A stretch of 64,000 bases of DNA from Diphasiastrum complanatum (Eukaryota > Streptophyta > Lycopodiopsida > Lycopodiales > Lycopodiaceae): contig CM055100.1 in NCBI GenBank assembly GCA_029204225.1, positions 26,860,649-26,924,648 of the forward strand. The letters run 5' to 3'. The notes under the pieces were generated by a model. That model saw only the letters and a list, made by a program, of their open reading frames with translations. It made no database searches and was not told where the DNA came from. A program made the position numbers and the translations under genes. Shown piece after piece: positions 1 to 10,290 of this stretch; the stretch's first letter is position 1; each line of letters starts with the position of its first letter.

Positions 1-239
1 CAAGTCTCTCAGTCTGGCCAATACCAGTGACAACATGAAGGAATGAAAAAACATGTCGTAAGTGAGAAAATATGGTAAAAAAATCGATTAAGATATTTTA
101 TAGTCAATAGTGATGTTGTTAAGTGAGAAAACTGGATAAATATAATATTCAAACATATCTTGCATTCATGTTTCAATTCATAATTTTTTCATATGGAAAT
201 GGAGCAAAGGCAAGATAATATCAGAGGCAGTGCTTTATA

Positions 240-1320
240 ATTGGAGATAATATCGACACAGATCAAATTGTTCTTGCAAGGTATCTAATCCTAGTGCTAG
301 CGACTTGTTGCACCAAGGCTTGACTGTTCCGAGTGATAGTCCCTTTGGTGCTCCTCTTTTGTTTGCTAATAGAACAGATGGTTTCAAGCGGCTTGGTGTT
401 GATTATTGTGCCTTGAATAAGTTTTCTAGCCAGAAAAATTCAAAAATGACCTCTATTCTTGCTATCGTCAGATTCTTATGCATCCTGCCAATGAGTATAA
501 AACCACCTTTTGTACCCAATTGACCTTTACAAGTATGAGGTTTTTCCTTTAAGTGTCACCTATAGGCCACCTACATTCCAAAATGTAATGAATAACATCA
601 TGCGTCCCCTTCTTGGCATTTGTGTCCTTGTATATTTTGATGGCGTCCTCATTTACAACATCATTCTTTCTCAACATGTGTCCTATTTGACTGCTATTTT
701 TCACATCCTTTCTTATCACCAACTTCATGCTAAAGAGTCCAAATGCTCCTTTATTGTACTGAGATCGATATTCATTTAGGGTTCTAGTATCTGATGGACA
801 TGACCTTGATCCTGGTAAACGTAGAGTTATTTTTTATTGGCTTACTCCTATTGATAATCTCCAAGTCTTTACATTTGTTGGCTTGACTACTCACCTTTGT
901 AAGCCCATTCCACACCTTGCTACTGTTTTTGCTCCTTTACATGATTTGTTGAAGAAATATAAACCAATTGTTTGCAGTCCTACATGTCACCATATTGATG
1001 AGTCTCTTAAGCAGTTGCTAACTTCTGCCCAATACTTTGCCTTCCTAATTTTGACAAGGAGTTCATTGTTGAGACAGATTCTAGTTCTCATTGCCTAGTT
1101 GCATTGTTTGCATTATTACATCAAACCCAATTGTGTTATCACTATGAGTCTTGCCATCTTTTTTTAAATGAGCAACATTCTTCCACTCATGAGAAAGTGC
1201 TCCTTGCTATCATTTTTGTGTTACCTCTATCATGTCCCTTCTGATATTTTTACTGACCATTAGTCGTTACACTATGTTTATAATCAAAGATCTTAATGAT
1301 AAGCAATGCTTTGTGCATAT
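240..1320 (+). pseudogene. Ty3/gypsy pol relic (RT to RNase H)
   Basis: Decayed reverse transcriptase and RNase H of a gypsy element, read across three frames. Around 305-430 the frame gives a segment resembling the RT start (SPFGAPLLF, then VDYCALNKF). Around 530-660 it gives the palm region with a catalytic site YFDG in place of the usual YLDD, so the second Asp is lost. Around 880-1090 it reads like the connection domain (FVGLTT, IPHLATVFAPLHDLLKK). Up to about 1320 a TDH-like RNase H motif is recognisable. Stops and frameshifts rule out function. No LTR of this element is visible upstream; the first 240 bases show nothing I can assign. The right edge meets copia element A. Confidence 0.8.
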
Positions 1321-1333
1321 CTAATTCTTGACA

Positions 1334-1345
1334 TGTTATCAGAGC
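1334..1345 (+). promoter_or_regulatory. Primer binding site of element A
   Basis: TGTTATCAGAGC directly follows the LTR end TTGACA. It differs by one base from TGGTATCAGAGC, the copia PBS complementary to the 3' end of initiator tRNA-Met; elements B and the nested copia carry the unmutated form. Confidence 0.8.
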
Positions 1346-1519
1346 AACAATAGTCCTGCGTGCCTGATCAGTGGATACAGCTTGTCACAGGCTCCGCAAC
1401 GAAGTCAGAAAGTCCTTCACGGGAGGTGAAAGCTTGGAGAGATAAAAACGGCTGGAAGAAATCCTTCCTTGGTGTATTTTGCAGGTTTGGAGCTCAGAAT
1501 CATCGGTGGGGAACGAAGA

Positions 1520-1722
1520 CACAATCCCGGAGGCATCAGAAAGGCCAGGGCAGCATCAAACAAGTTGAAAATCTGTTGAGTGGGGAGATTTTTACAATAC
1601 TTCCTAGTTGTTGTGAAAAGCACAGTCCCGGAGGCATCCAAAAGGCCAGGGCAGCATCAGACAGATTGAAAATCTGTTGAGTGGGGGAGATTCTTACAAT
1701 ACTTCCTAGTTGTTGTGGAAAG
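1520..1722 (+). repeat. 101-bp tandem duplication in leader of A
   Basis: Two head-to-tail copies (1520-1620 and 1621-1722) beginning CACA(A/G)TCCCGGAGGCATC and ending in TTGTTGTG(A/G)AAAG. The same duplicated arrangement is present in the leader of element B near 28280-28480 on the minus strand, so it predates both insertions and is a family trait. Confidence 0.85.
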
Positions 1723-1975
1723 TGCTATTTGTGTGAGAGGTTTGCCAAGAAATCTCTCATTTGTCTGTTTGGAGTACCACAAATCACACTAGATAGTGTC
1801 TAGTACTATCGTTCAGAGTTAGGAAGCTTCATACTTTTCACATTACTGATCTCTGTCTTTTGAATGATCACACATTTCAAAATCTTTGCAAAGAGGAGGC
1901 GGCATAGCCGCCGCGCCGAAGTGGGGAATCTAGAATATTCTCTCTGAAAGTTCTTATATTCTCTCTTTTTAATAT

Positions 1976-2215
1976 CCGTACCAATATCAGATCCAAGCGC
2001 GCTAGCTGAAGAGAAACCCGAGCAGTCGTACATCCGCGCTCCAGTCCGATATTGTCCGTACCGATATCGGATCCAAGCGCACGAGCTAAAGAAAATTTCG
2101 AGTAGTTGTACATCCGCGCTCCAGTCCGATATCGCATGCTCCAATATCGGATCCACGCGCACAAGTTAAGGAGGATCCTGAGCAGCCGTACTTCCGCGCT
2201 CCATTCCGATATCAG
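1976..2215 (+). repeat. Three 80-bp tandem repeats in leader of A
   Basis: Three diverged units at 1976-2055, 2056-2135 and 2136-2215. Each has a GATATCGGATCCA-like block, a short variable part, then GTACATCCGCGCTCCAGTCC. Element B carries a matching array at about 27775-28018 (minus). Just upstream, 1895-1915 contains the perfect small hairpin GGCGG-CATAG-CCGCC. Function unknown; the place, in the transcribed leader between PBS and gag, is where enhancer or packaging signals of LTR elements can lie. Confidence 0.85.
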
Positions 2216-2285
2216 GTGTATAACCAAAAAAATATACAGTTTTGTGGTGTGATAAATTACTTGATCTAGACTCATCTGTTCAGTA

Positions 2286-3365
2286 ATGGCAACTCTAAGC
2301 GAGAGTTTCCTCAATGAGTCAAGCAAATTGGAAGGAGCCGGCAACTATGCAGTTTGGAAATTCAAACTAAAGAACATTTTGATGGAAAAGGAGCTATGGG
2401 AGATCGTGACAGGTGAAGAGACAAGGCCATTGATTGAAGAAGATCAACGGGCATTTGACTAGAGAAAACGAAAAGCATAGAATGTCATCAACTTATCAGT
2501 TAGAGATGCAATTATTCCCTACATTTCGGATTCAGAAGGACCAAAAAAAGCATGGGATACGTTGAAGGCATTGTTTGAGACCACAAACACATCTCGAGTG
2601 CTATTCCTGAAGACGAAGTTGCACACATTGCGGATGGATGATAGTGCAACTGTTGCTGATCACCTACTGAAGATCAAAGAGATTCGTGACCAATTAGCAA
2701 CAGTTGGAGAGCGAGTACAGGATCATGAGATCGTGCAGTTGACATTGAATAGTTTGAGTGAGTCACATCAGATGTTTGTAACAAGTATAGCCACACGGGA
2801 AAATCTTCCAACCTATGAAAAGTTAGGTGGATTGCTTTTGCAGGAAGAACAACGTCAAGAGAACTTGAGTCATCGCAACAGGGGATTTGATCAAGCTCTT
2901 GCAGTCAGGGGACGTGGTGGTATATTTGGTCGTGGAAGACACCAATCAAGAGGTGGAAACTCAAATCGTGGATCATTCCAACAATTTCAAGAACAATCCA
3001 ATGATGGCCCAAATCGAGGCAATTGGAATCAAGGCCGAGGTCAAGGACGCGGCTATTCCAGGCAAAATAAACCTGGAAATTGTAGGTATTGCAACAAACC
3101 TGGCCATTGGGAGCATGAATGCTTCAAGAAACAGAAGGAGATGGAACAAAGAAAAGACAAAGGGCAAGTGGGAAATTATGCTGATCAACATCAATTTGAT
3201 GATTATTATTATGAAAACAATTATACTGATCAACATCAATACGATGATGATCAATATGAACATGATACAGGTGAGAGCTCAAAGTTGTTCATTACAGCAT
3301 TAATGACAAGTGATGAAACCAAGGATACCTGGTACATTGATAGTGGTGCATCCAAGCACAGACTT
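2286..3365 (+). pseudogene. Copia gag with zinc knuckle (element A)
   Basis: Capsid/nucleocapsid protein. The ATG at 2286 starts MATLSESFLNESSKLEGAG, and the same start is found in element B. A UBN2-type gag body follows (AWDTLKALFETTN, VADHLLKIKEIRDQL, LPTYEKLGGLLLQEE), then an RG-rich stretch and one zinc knuckle CRYCNKPGHWEHEC (CX2CX4HX4C). Two in-frame TAG codons at 2460-2462 and 2478-2480 break it; the frame is otherwise open from 2562. It runs into the protease motif WYIDSGASKH near 3330-3360. Confidence 0.9.
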
Positions 3366-3847
3366 CAAGGAAAGAGTGGTTTTCAGAACTCAAGGAAACT
3401 CACAATAGTGATGAAGTTGGACAAGCCGATGGCAAATTGCTATCTGTTAAAGGAGTTGGAGTGGTACCAGTGAAGTTAGCCAGCGGGAAGATAAAGCGGA
3501 TAAGCAATGTGCAATATGTACCTGGCTTAGCTAACAATCTACTATCTGTTGGGACGATGGCTGATCAACAACTCAAGGTTGAGTTTGACAGCGACAAATG
3601 TCTTGTCAAAGACATCAAGAATCACTACAAAGTGATTGCTACAGGAGCTAGAGTCAACGGGAATCGACTCTACAAATTGAATGCGAGATCTTTTGCTCAA
3701 GCTATGGTAAGCACGGTTGATAGTCGAAGTGATCTTTGGCATCAACGATTCGGTCATATTAGTGCTCAAAGTTTACAGATTCTCAAAAGAGGTAATCTAG
3801 TTATAGGATTGCCTGATATTTCTTTTGAAGGAAGGAAAATTTTGTGA
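3320..3847 (+). pseudogene. Copia protease and pre-integrase region (A)
   Basis: The aspartic protease active site D-S-G-A lies near 3340-3350. The frame then changes and continues from about 3437 with GVGVVPVKLASGK, VQYVPGLANNLLSVG and an RFGHIS segment typical of the GAG-pre-integrase domain with its LWHQRFGH motif at about 3735-3760. Another frame change near 3830 leads into the integrase zinc finger. Broken by frameshifts. Confidence 0.85.
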
Positions 3848-4840
3848 AGGTTGCATTTTGGGAAAACAACACAGAGAGAGGTTTCCCAAAAGTGGAGCAA
3901 GGAGAGGCAGTGGCATCCTAGATCCTGTCCACAGTGATCTATGTGGACCTATGCAGACTAGATCTCTTAGTGGCTACTATTACTTTATCACCTTCATTGA
4001 TGATTATAGCACATGCATCTGGATTTATTTCATAAGCAAGAAATCAGATGCTTTTGCGAAGTTCAAGGAATTCAAGGCATTAGTTGAAAAGCAAACAGGA
4101 TGTTGCATCAAAACTTTGAGATCTGATGGAGGTGGTGAGTATTTTTCGACAGAATTTATTGACTTCTGCAAAGATCAAGGGATCAAGAGGCAGACTACAA
4201 AACCTTATTCACCACAACAAAATGGAGTTGCAGAACCAAAGAACAGATCTATTGTTGAGATGGCCAGGGCGATGCTCAAAAGCAAGGGTCTGCCAAACAC
4301 CTTTTGGGCAAAAGCTTGTAGCACAGCTACGCACATCCTGAATCGGTGTAAAACCCGTGAAAGGTAAGACACCTCATGAAGCTATTACTGGAAAGAAACC
4401 TAATATTTCTCATTTGACAGTATTTGGTTGTGATGCTTATGCTCATATTCCTGATGAGAAACGAAGGAAATTGGATGCAAAAGCTATCAAGTGTATTTTC
4501 CTTGGATATGATGAGAAAGGCATACAGGATGTATGACACAAATGCACAGAAGCTTGTAATTTCTAGAGATGCTACGTTTGACGAGATGGGCCAAGGTGAA
4601 CAATCTGAAGTAATCACTGAACCTTTTGATGAGGGAGCGAAAGTACAGGTCAAGAAGGAAGTGGATTTTGATATAGAAAATCCATTGGACAAAGGCAAGC
4701 CTGATGCTGAAATTCCCAAGAGAGTACCTAAATGGTACTTATCAGTCACAGATGGTGCAAAGAAGGGAGATACTCCCGAATCTAGTGAGCAGGGAGAGCT
4801 TAGAAGATCAAGTAGAAATCGAAAACCTCCTGCATGATTA
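3825..4840 (+). pseudogene. Copia integrase (element A)
   Basis: Integrase that inserts the cDNA into host DNA. Seen are C-E-G-C of the zinc finger near 3845, HSDLCGPM (first catalytic Asp) near 3930, the second Asp in LRSDGGGEY near 4115-4140, and the third position in QQNGVAEPKNRS near 4215-4250, where the Glu follows as A-E-P. The frame breaks after NRCKTRE near 4365 and resumes in another frame from about 4360 to 4836 with the C-terminal part (KRRKLDAKAIKCIFLGYD, RSSRNRKPP), which marks the linker before RT. Confidence 0.85.
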
Positions 4841-4859
4841 GAGATGAATCTAGCCCTAA

Positions 4860-5697
4860 TGGGATCCATCTTAACGGCTTAAGAACCTAAAACTTTCAAC
4901 GAAGCAAAGGAACACAAGGAGTGGCGTGCAGCTATGGACACAGAATAGGCTGTATCGAAGAACAAAACGTGGGACTTGGTTGAGCTACCTGATGGTAAGA
5001 CGCCTATCACATGTAAGTGGATCTACAAGACGAAGTATGGAGCGGATGGGCAACTCAACAAGTACAAGGCACGATTAGTTGTGTTGTTAGTCAATTTATG
5101 CAAGATCCTAGTCAAGCACACTGGAAGTCTGCTAAACGTATTCTCAGATACATTCGAGGGACATTGAATTTTGGTTTGAAGTATGATCAGCCTGAAGCGC
5201 CAATGTTGGTAGGTTATACACATGCCGATTGGGCAGGTAATATTGATGACAGAAGATCTACCAGTGGTCATACATTCAGTTGTGGTACAGCTGCAATTTC
5301 ATGGAGCAGCAAAAGGCAACCTACAGTAGCTTTATCATCAACGGAAGCTGAATATCGAGCACTCAGCAATGCTACACAAGAAGCGGTATGGTTAGGAAGA
5401 TTGCTTGTGGATTTAGGTCAACCACAAGTGGATGCTACTACTATATCTTGCGACAATCAAAGCTACATTCACCTTGCCAAAAATCCAGTTTTACATGCTC
5501 GAACCAAGCACATCGAAATACACTATCATTTTATTCGAGAGAAAATTCTTGATGGAGCCATTGATCTTGTTTTTTGTAAATCTGAAGATCAAATGGCAGA
5601 TATTTTTACTAAGTCATTAGGTAGATATAAATTTGAGAGGTTTCATACTCTATTAGGAATAGAAGAATGTAATTTTATCATTGAGGGAGAGAGTTAG
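4860..5697 (+). pseudogene. Copia RT remnant fused to RNase H (A)
   Basis: The start of RT is readable (TWDLVELPDGKTPITCKWIYK, last Lys outside the core motif, then KARLV at about 5085). The next residues already belong to the region after RT (QFMQDPSQAHWKSAKRILRY), so the whole catalytic palm with YVDD is missing. From 5100 to 5697 RNase H is open: HADWAGNIDDRRSTSG, ALSSTEAEYRALS, DNQSYIHLAKNP, RTKHIEIHYHFIRE and the end MADIFTKSL. The deletion junction lies in TTAGTTGTGTTGTTAG, a short direct repeat. Confidence 0.9.
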
Positions 5698-5895
5698 AAA
5701 TCAATGATAAACTTCATTGTTATTGTTTACAATGTACATTAATGTTGACAGCTGTTACCAGCTGTAATTAGGCGTAGGCTAGTCTATTAGTCTATTCGTA
5801 GGTTTTCTCTATCAGGGTTCAGGGTTTATATGTACATTTTATATTCAATATGAAGTACTGTGATAGAGTGATATTGTGTGTTCTTCTTCTGCCTT
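5691..5895 (+). repeat. Truncated 3' LTR of element A
   Basis: Starts right after a purine-rich tract (TTGAGGGAGAGA) with GTTAGAAATCAATGA, matching the LTR start TGTTAGAAATCAATGA of element B. Similarity to the 249-bp B LTR holds to TTCTTCTTCTGCC at about 5893; the last 45 or so bases of the LTR are absent. Differences from B are scattered along the whole length, so the two copies are old. Confidence 0.85.
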
Positions 5896-7087
5896 TGAGA
5901 TTTGCAAGACCTCTAAAAGTGCTTGGGAAACACTTTTAAAGATATACCGAATAAAGGATTCATCATCGTGCTTTCTCCTCTCTACTTCATCCTCTTTGAA
6001 GGTAGAAGAGCAAAGGCATGCAAAGTTTGATCATTGTCTTTCTTCAAGTACAAGTTTGAAACGGAATGTCGGTATGGTAGAGCATTTTTCTTCTCTTGAG
6101 CCATTTGTTGCAAATGATGGATGCATTAGTGAAGAACTTTATGACCGAGCTTCTCAAGTTAATGTTTTGAAACAGGCTGAAATCAAGCATTCTTTGAAAC
6201 CATTTTGTATTAATGGAGGAGGGGAAAAACTCATGTCAATTAGTAAATTGGTTCAAAGTGGCATGTTGATAGATTTTTTGGGTGTTCAAAGTGGCAAGCT
6301 GCTATTTTCTTTCTTGACAATGGTGGACAGTATATTCAGCCATGGTTTATTGATCATTTTCAGCCTGTGTTACATCGTGAGCATCTTATTATGCATCGGG
6401 AACGGCCTGTGGAAGGTTTTTGGACAGCAAGGTCCACATTTGGAACACTTTGGACAGCAAAGTGTTGGTGATTTTGTGGCTGTTGGACAGCTTGCTACAG
6501 CCTCTTCTTGGCTGTCCGAGTCTTTGCGGGATAACAGAGCATCTTTTTACCCTGGAGGAAACACACATGTCTCACCAAAATCAGTACCTTATGCTGATTT
6601 TCCTATTTTGATGCTTACTTCTTATGATGATGGTGTTGTCTTACCTAGTGTTGGTGAGCAGATCATTGATAGTAAGATTCGGGAGGATGTGATGGTAAAA
6701 GAGTATCAAACTCTTCTTTATGTTTCTTGTGGTAAGAAGACTTATGGAATCATGTGGGAACCATTGATGGATTGCAAATCCATATTTTGGCATGTGGCTG
6801 GTTTTTTGGTTACCTACTTTGGATGGAGCATGCTTGTCTTCACTCTTCGACTTGATGCTACCGCACTTCGTATTCTACATCTCTTCTACATCGGGCATGA
6901 TTGGGGCTGAGATTTCGGCTACTTCGAGCTGAAACTTTTTTTGGAGGCATTAAGCTTGGACAACAAGCCACATCTTTTCTTTTTCGGCTACATGGAATTT
7001 TGGGCAACATGCAACACTTTGCATTTTTGTTGCAATTTTTCATACTTCATGTCATGTTATGTTTTTTACATTATCATTTAAGGAGGG
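5876..7087 (+). pseudogene. Internal relic of another LTR element, 344-codon ORF
   Basis: An open frame of 344 codons (5876-6910) starts inside the LTR tail of A and continues into sequence unlike A. I do not recognise the whole. Its start (CKTSKSAWETLLKIY) looks like a copia gag fragment, while residues about 255-305 (IIDSKIR, KEYQTL, YGIMWEPLMD) loosely match the chromodomain tail of chromovirus integrases; this second reading is weak. The middle has hydrophobic stretches (HGLLIIFSLCYIVSILLCIG). It ends 178 bp before a purine tract and an LTR-like start, fitting the 3' end of a retroelement. Alternatives: a chance long frame in decayed DNA. Confidence 0.4.
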
Positions 7088-8020
7088 TATTAGAAATAAT
7101 AAATGATAATGTTAGTTTCCCATAGGTTACTTTGACCCAAACTTGTGTAACCATAGGTTAGGTTTTTTATTTAGACCATGTTAAGTTAGTTTTAGCTAAG
7201 TTGGACCCAATTTTGGTCTAGTAATAACTCGTGGGTCCAAGTAAAGTTGTTAGAAGGATCTTGGCACTTTGATTTCCTACATTCCTCAACGACTTCGTTC
7301 ATCAACCGAAGTGTCCAAACTCACCTGACCATGTATTTAATGTACAGCTGTCATTCTATCATAGTAGTTCAACTACTCCCTGAGTGCAACAAAGCACTTA
7401 GTAAGATGACAAACATTTATTGTAATTAGATACATAGATTTGGTGTATAAATACACCTTCATCACACACTCTATGTGATGCTCTGTCCATGAGACGAATG
7501 AAATTGAGCCTCCAAGTTACGCCACCATTCTGGTTGTAACTCGTTGTTGTGCTTCAGTGTAATATAGCAGCAACACGCTTTTATCTGTGTATAGCATAGA
7601 TGAATGCTTATTGTGATTTGAATGCACTTCGCTCCTGTTTGATCTCACTCTGATCAGAACACCGACATCTCAGTTTTTGGTCAGACGATGGCTGTCTTTG
7701 ACGCCTGACGAACTTGCATTATCACATTGCTTTATCACTTTGATTTTCAGAACTGAACCTTTTATTGAATCTGTTTTTCAGTACTACCTCACACCATTTC
7801 TAATCTCTTCGGTGGACTGTACTCATCCATTTCTTTTTAAGTATGAATTGATTTATTAAGATCCTGTTGGGCAGAGCGCTTGAGCTGTGATTATAACTTA
7901 CCATTTACATTCATTAGATTGTTTTCGCATGTAGCAGCCCATAATAACGGGAGTCGTTCCGCAACTATTTCCTTCTCTCCTCTGTTTGCGTTCTACCGCC
8001 CTATCAATTTTAGCTTGGAC
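7088..8020 (+). repeat. Dispersed repeat R1, copy 1 (probable 3' LTR)
   Basis: Follows the purine tract AAGGAGGG (7080-7087) and starts TATTAGAAAT, close to an LTR start. From about 7405 to 8010 it aligns with 40897-41520: shared blocks include GACAAACATTTA, GCTTCAGTGTAATATAGCAG, ACTCTGATCAGAACA, TTGTCTTTGACGCCTGA and AAGATCCTGTTGGG. A TATA box, TATAAATA, is at 7446-7453. The outer end is not defined because no target duplication is visible. Confidence 0.65.
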
Positions 8021-9327
8021 CTATTTTCTCCTGTATTTATAGAAACACAGGTATAGCAGACTTGGATGTATTTTATCTCGTCTTATATACCTCATTTGGA
8101 ACTTAAAAAGCACTCACATGATCCCGATCCTGATCCCTCTCTTGTGCTTGTATAAACATAACCATAGTTACTTTATCTTGGATGTATTTTATCTTGTCTT
8201 ATACAACGATAGTTACTAGGGAGCATGTTCCCCTTCCCAATCAGGGTCTGGAAAGGGTCTTATTTCCAGGAACACATTCCCGTCGTCAAAATGTTTGTTG
8301 CCTAGAAAATATTCCCAACCATTATTGGATGGTAGGAATGCTAGCCATGCAATCAGATGGACCTTGCAGACCTAATTTTCATGAATAGGATTAGTTTTTA
8401 CCATAAAGTCTCATGGGAAATGCCATTGCCTTGTGTGATAGGCTCACTTTGACTTTAGGGTTTAGATAGTGGAGGGTGAAAATCAAACTAAGCATAGACA
8501 GGTGATTTCGAGTTCTATTTCCTAGCACTATCATACAAGAGCTACACATTTAAACATATATGGTGAGCTTCAAGAGCTGATTGATGTGACTAGCATCCGA
8601 AACTAGTGGAGGTTAATTGACAAAACTCAACTATACTAAACCGCATATAAAGTACCAAAAAGAATAAAAAAATGATAAATTTCTACTTGACCCCATGTGA
8701 AAATCCATTCACTCAAATAGGAGAAAACAAAAAGTCAACAAGCAAACCAAAGACGTATAATCATGTGAAAGAATAGTGAGCTTGAGTGTGAAAAAGTAAA
8801 AGCGCTCACCCGATGCACCCTAATAGTTCTCTTTCTTGCATTTGCACGACGTGTACGATTCATTGGCCAATTCTTCCACACCAGCCCACCCGTTTGCTTG
8901 AAAACAACTTGTAATACCTTGCTAGCTTCTCCTAGACCCATCTCACTCTTTGTTTTCCTCCCTCTTAATACAGAATCAGAAATTTAAGATTGTCTCGACT
9001 GTTTGCAGGCTGCAGCTCACATACAAGGACCACCTACAACACATTTGACAAACTCAATGCTAAAACATTGTAAATTTGATGCTAATAAATTTTTTGATAA
9101 AACTCATATTCAAAGAATTATCCACAAGCCCAATAGAAATGCAAAAAAAGAAACCTTGTTGACCTCCTTGCACTATTTTAAAAAGTGTGATTTCTCTTGC
9201 ACTTTCTATGTGGAATCTCTCTTCTTGAACATGATTTTAAACTCAACCCACAACCAGAAAATGAGGTACTAGGCTATTAGCAATTTAGTGCCAGAGAAAA
9301 TTTTCTTGCAATCTAGTAAACTTTGAC

Positions 9328-9329
<2 letters not shown>
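8021..9329. other. Non-coding stretch, no gene recognised
   Basis: Only short frames below 70 codons on either strand, none with a recognisable motif. AT-rich with no tandem structure of note. Confidence 0.5.

Positions 9330-9379
<50 letters not shown>
9330..9379. repeat. (GA)25 microsatellite
   Basis: About 50 bases of uninterrupted GA dinucleotide. Confidence 0.97.
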
Positions 9380-9383
<4 letters not shown>

Positions 9384-9479
9384 CTTTATTGATATCCATG
9401 GAGACCAAAATGGTCTATGTGACCAAATAATCAAAGTAAATGTTAATGTTTTGGAAAGAAAAAGTGATAACAATAAAAA

Positions 9480-10290
9480 AAAAACTATTAAGGTTAACAT
9501 CAATTGATAGAAGGGTCCACCAGATGTGAGCTACATTTTCCCAAAAGACAACCATTTGACTATGTCCAATCACCAATCATTGTTCAATCTTTGGAAAACC
9601 ACCTTTGATAGCCTATCATGATGTAGAGTTTCCAATCTTTTAAATTATTAATTGTCTTGATCAAGGCAACCACTTTCAAAGGACATTAGCTTCATCCAAC
9701 AAAATAGCATATGGCATAGTTCGTTTGACACCGAAATAGACTTTCGATTTCAGCCCACTTAGCACATGATAAGTTGCTTCCCCATACTTCACAACCATAT
9801 AGTAGGACCAGTGTCATCAAGGTATTGAATACTAATCCTTCTTATGCCATCTCCATAGCTCTACCTAATTGCAAGAAGATCCCATGCCAAAGAGAGATTT
9901 CCGACCGCCAATGAGTCACTTTACCGCACAAAAAGTCCCAACAAAGACTTATGCAAAATCTCAACCCTCGAGTCATTCTATTCTTGTGTGACTCGAACTT
10001 CAACCCCATCAAAGAGTGGATGAGGGCCGCCTAAGCTCTCTGATTATGATACCATAACTTGTCATTCACTCAACTTGACCAAAAGACCCAAAGCTTCACA
10101 ACAAGATTTAAAAACATCAAGATGTTGTAGCATATTGGCCAAAAGCTCCACATCGTCCGTATAAAGGAGCTCAATAACAAAAATAATAAGCTTAAAGCCC
10201 CCATTAAGACAAACTTTTAGCTTATCAATCTAGATGCCAAAAGATCGCAGGGGAGAGGGGGCCTTTTTGCATGTGCAAATTAGCACGAAT
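9480..10290 (-). pseudogene. LINE reverse transcriptase relic
   Basis: Minus-strand non-LTR retrotransposon fragment. Near 10250-10285 the minus strand reads KGPLSPAIF, like the LINE motif QGCPLSPTLF. Near 10115-10190 it reads IELLYTDDVELLANMLQHL, the RT palm with the catalytic pair in Y-T-D-D (family usually F/Y-A-D-D), followed by EALGLLVKLSE. Near 9720-9835 it reads LVLLYGCEVWGSNL, the conserved VLLYGxEVW motif after the palm. Stops and frame changes separate these blocks. The 3' end near 9480-9540 is not marked by a clear poly(T) on the plus strand. Only the C-terminal half is present, as usual for 5'-truncated LINEs. Confidence 0.85.

Larger units (their letters stand above)
1334..5895 (+). 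mobile_element. Copia element A (degenerate, truncated LTRs)
   Basis: Ty1/copia retrotransposon in the order PBS, long leader, gag with zinc knuckle, protease, integrase, start of RT, RNase H, PPT, 3' LTR. Only about 28 bp of the 5' LTR remain before the PBS (1305-1333, ending TTGACA) and the 3' LTR stops near 5895, short of its end as judged from element B. Coding sequence has in-frame stops, frameshifts and a large deletion of the RT core. Element B (26870-28914, minus) is a second copy of the family and supplied the LTR boundaries. Not autonomous. Confidence 0.9.
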
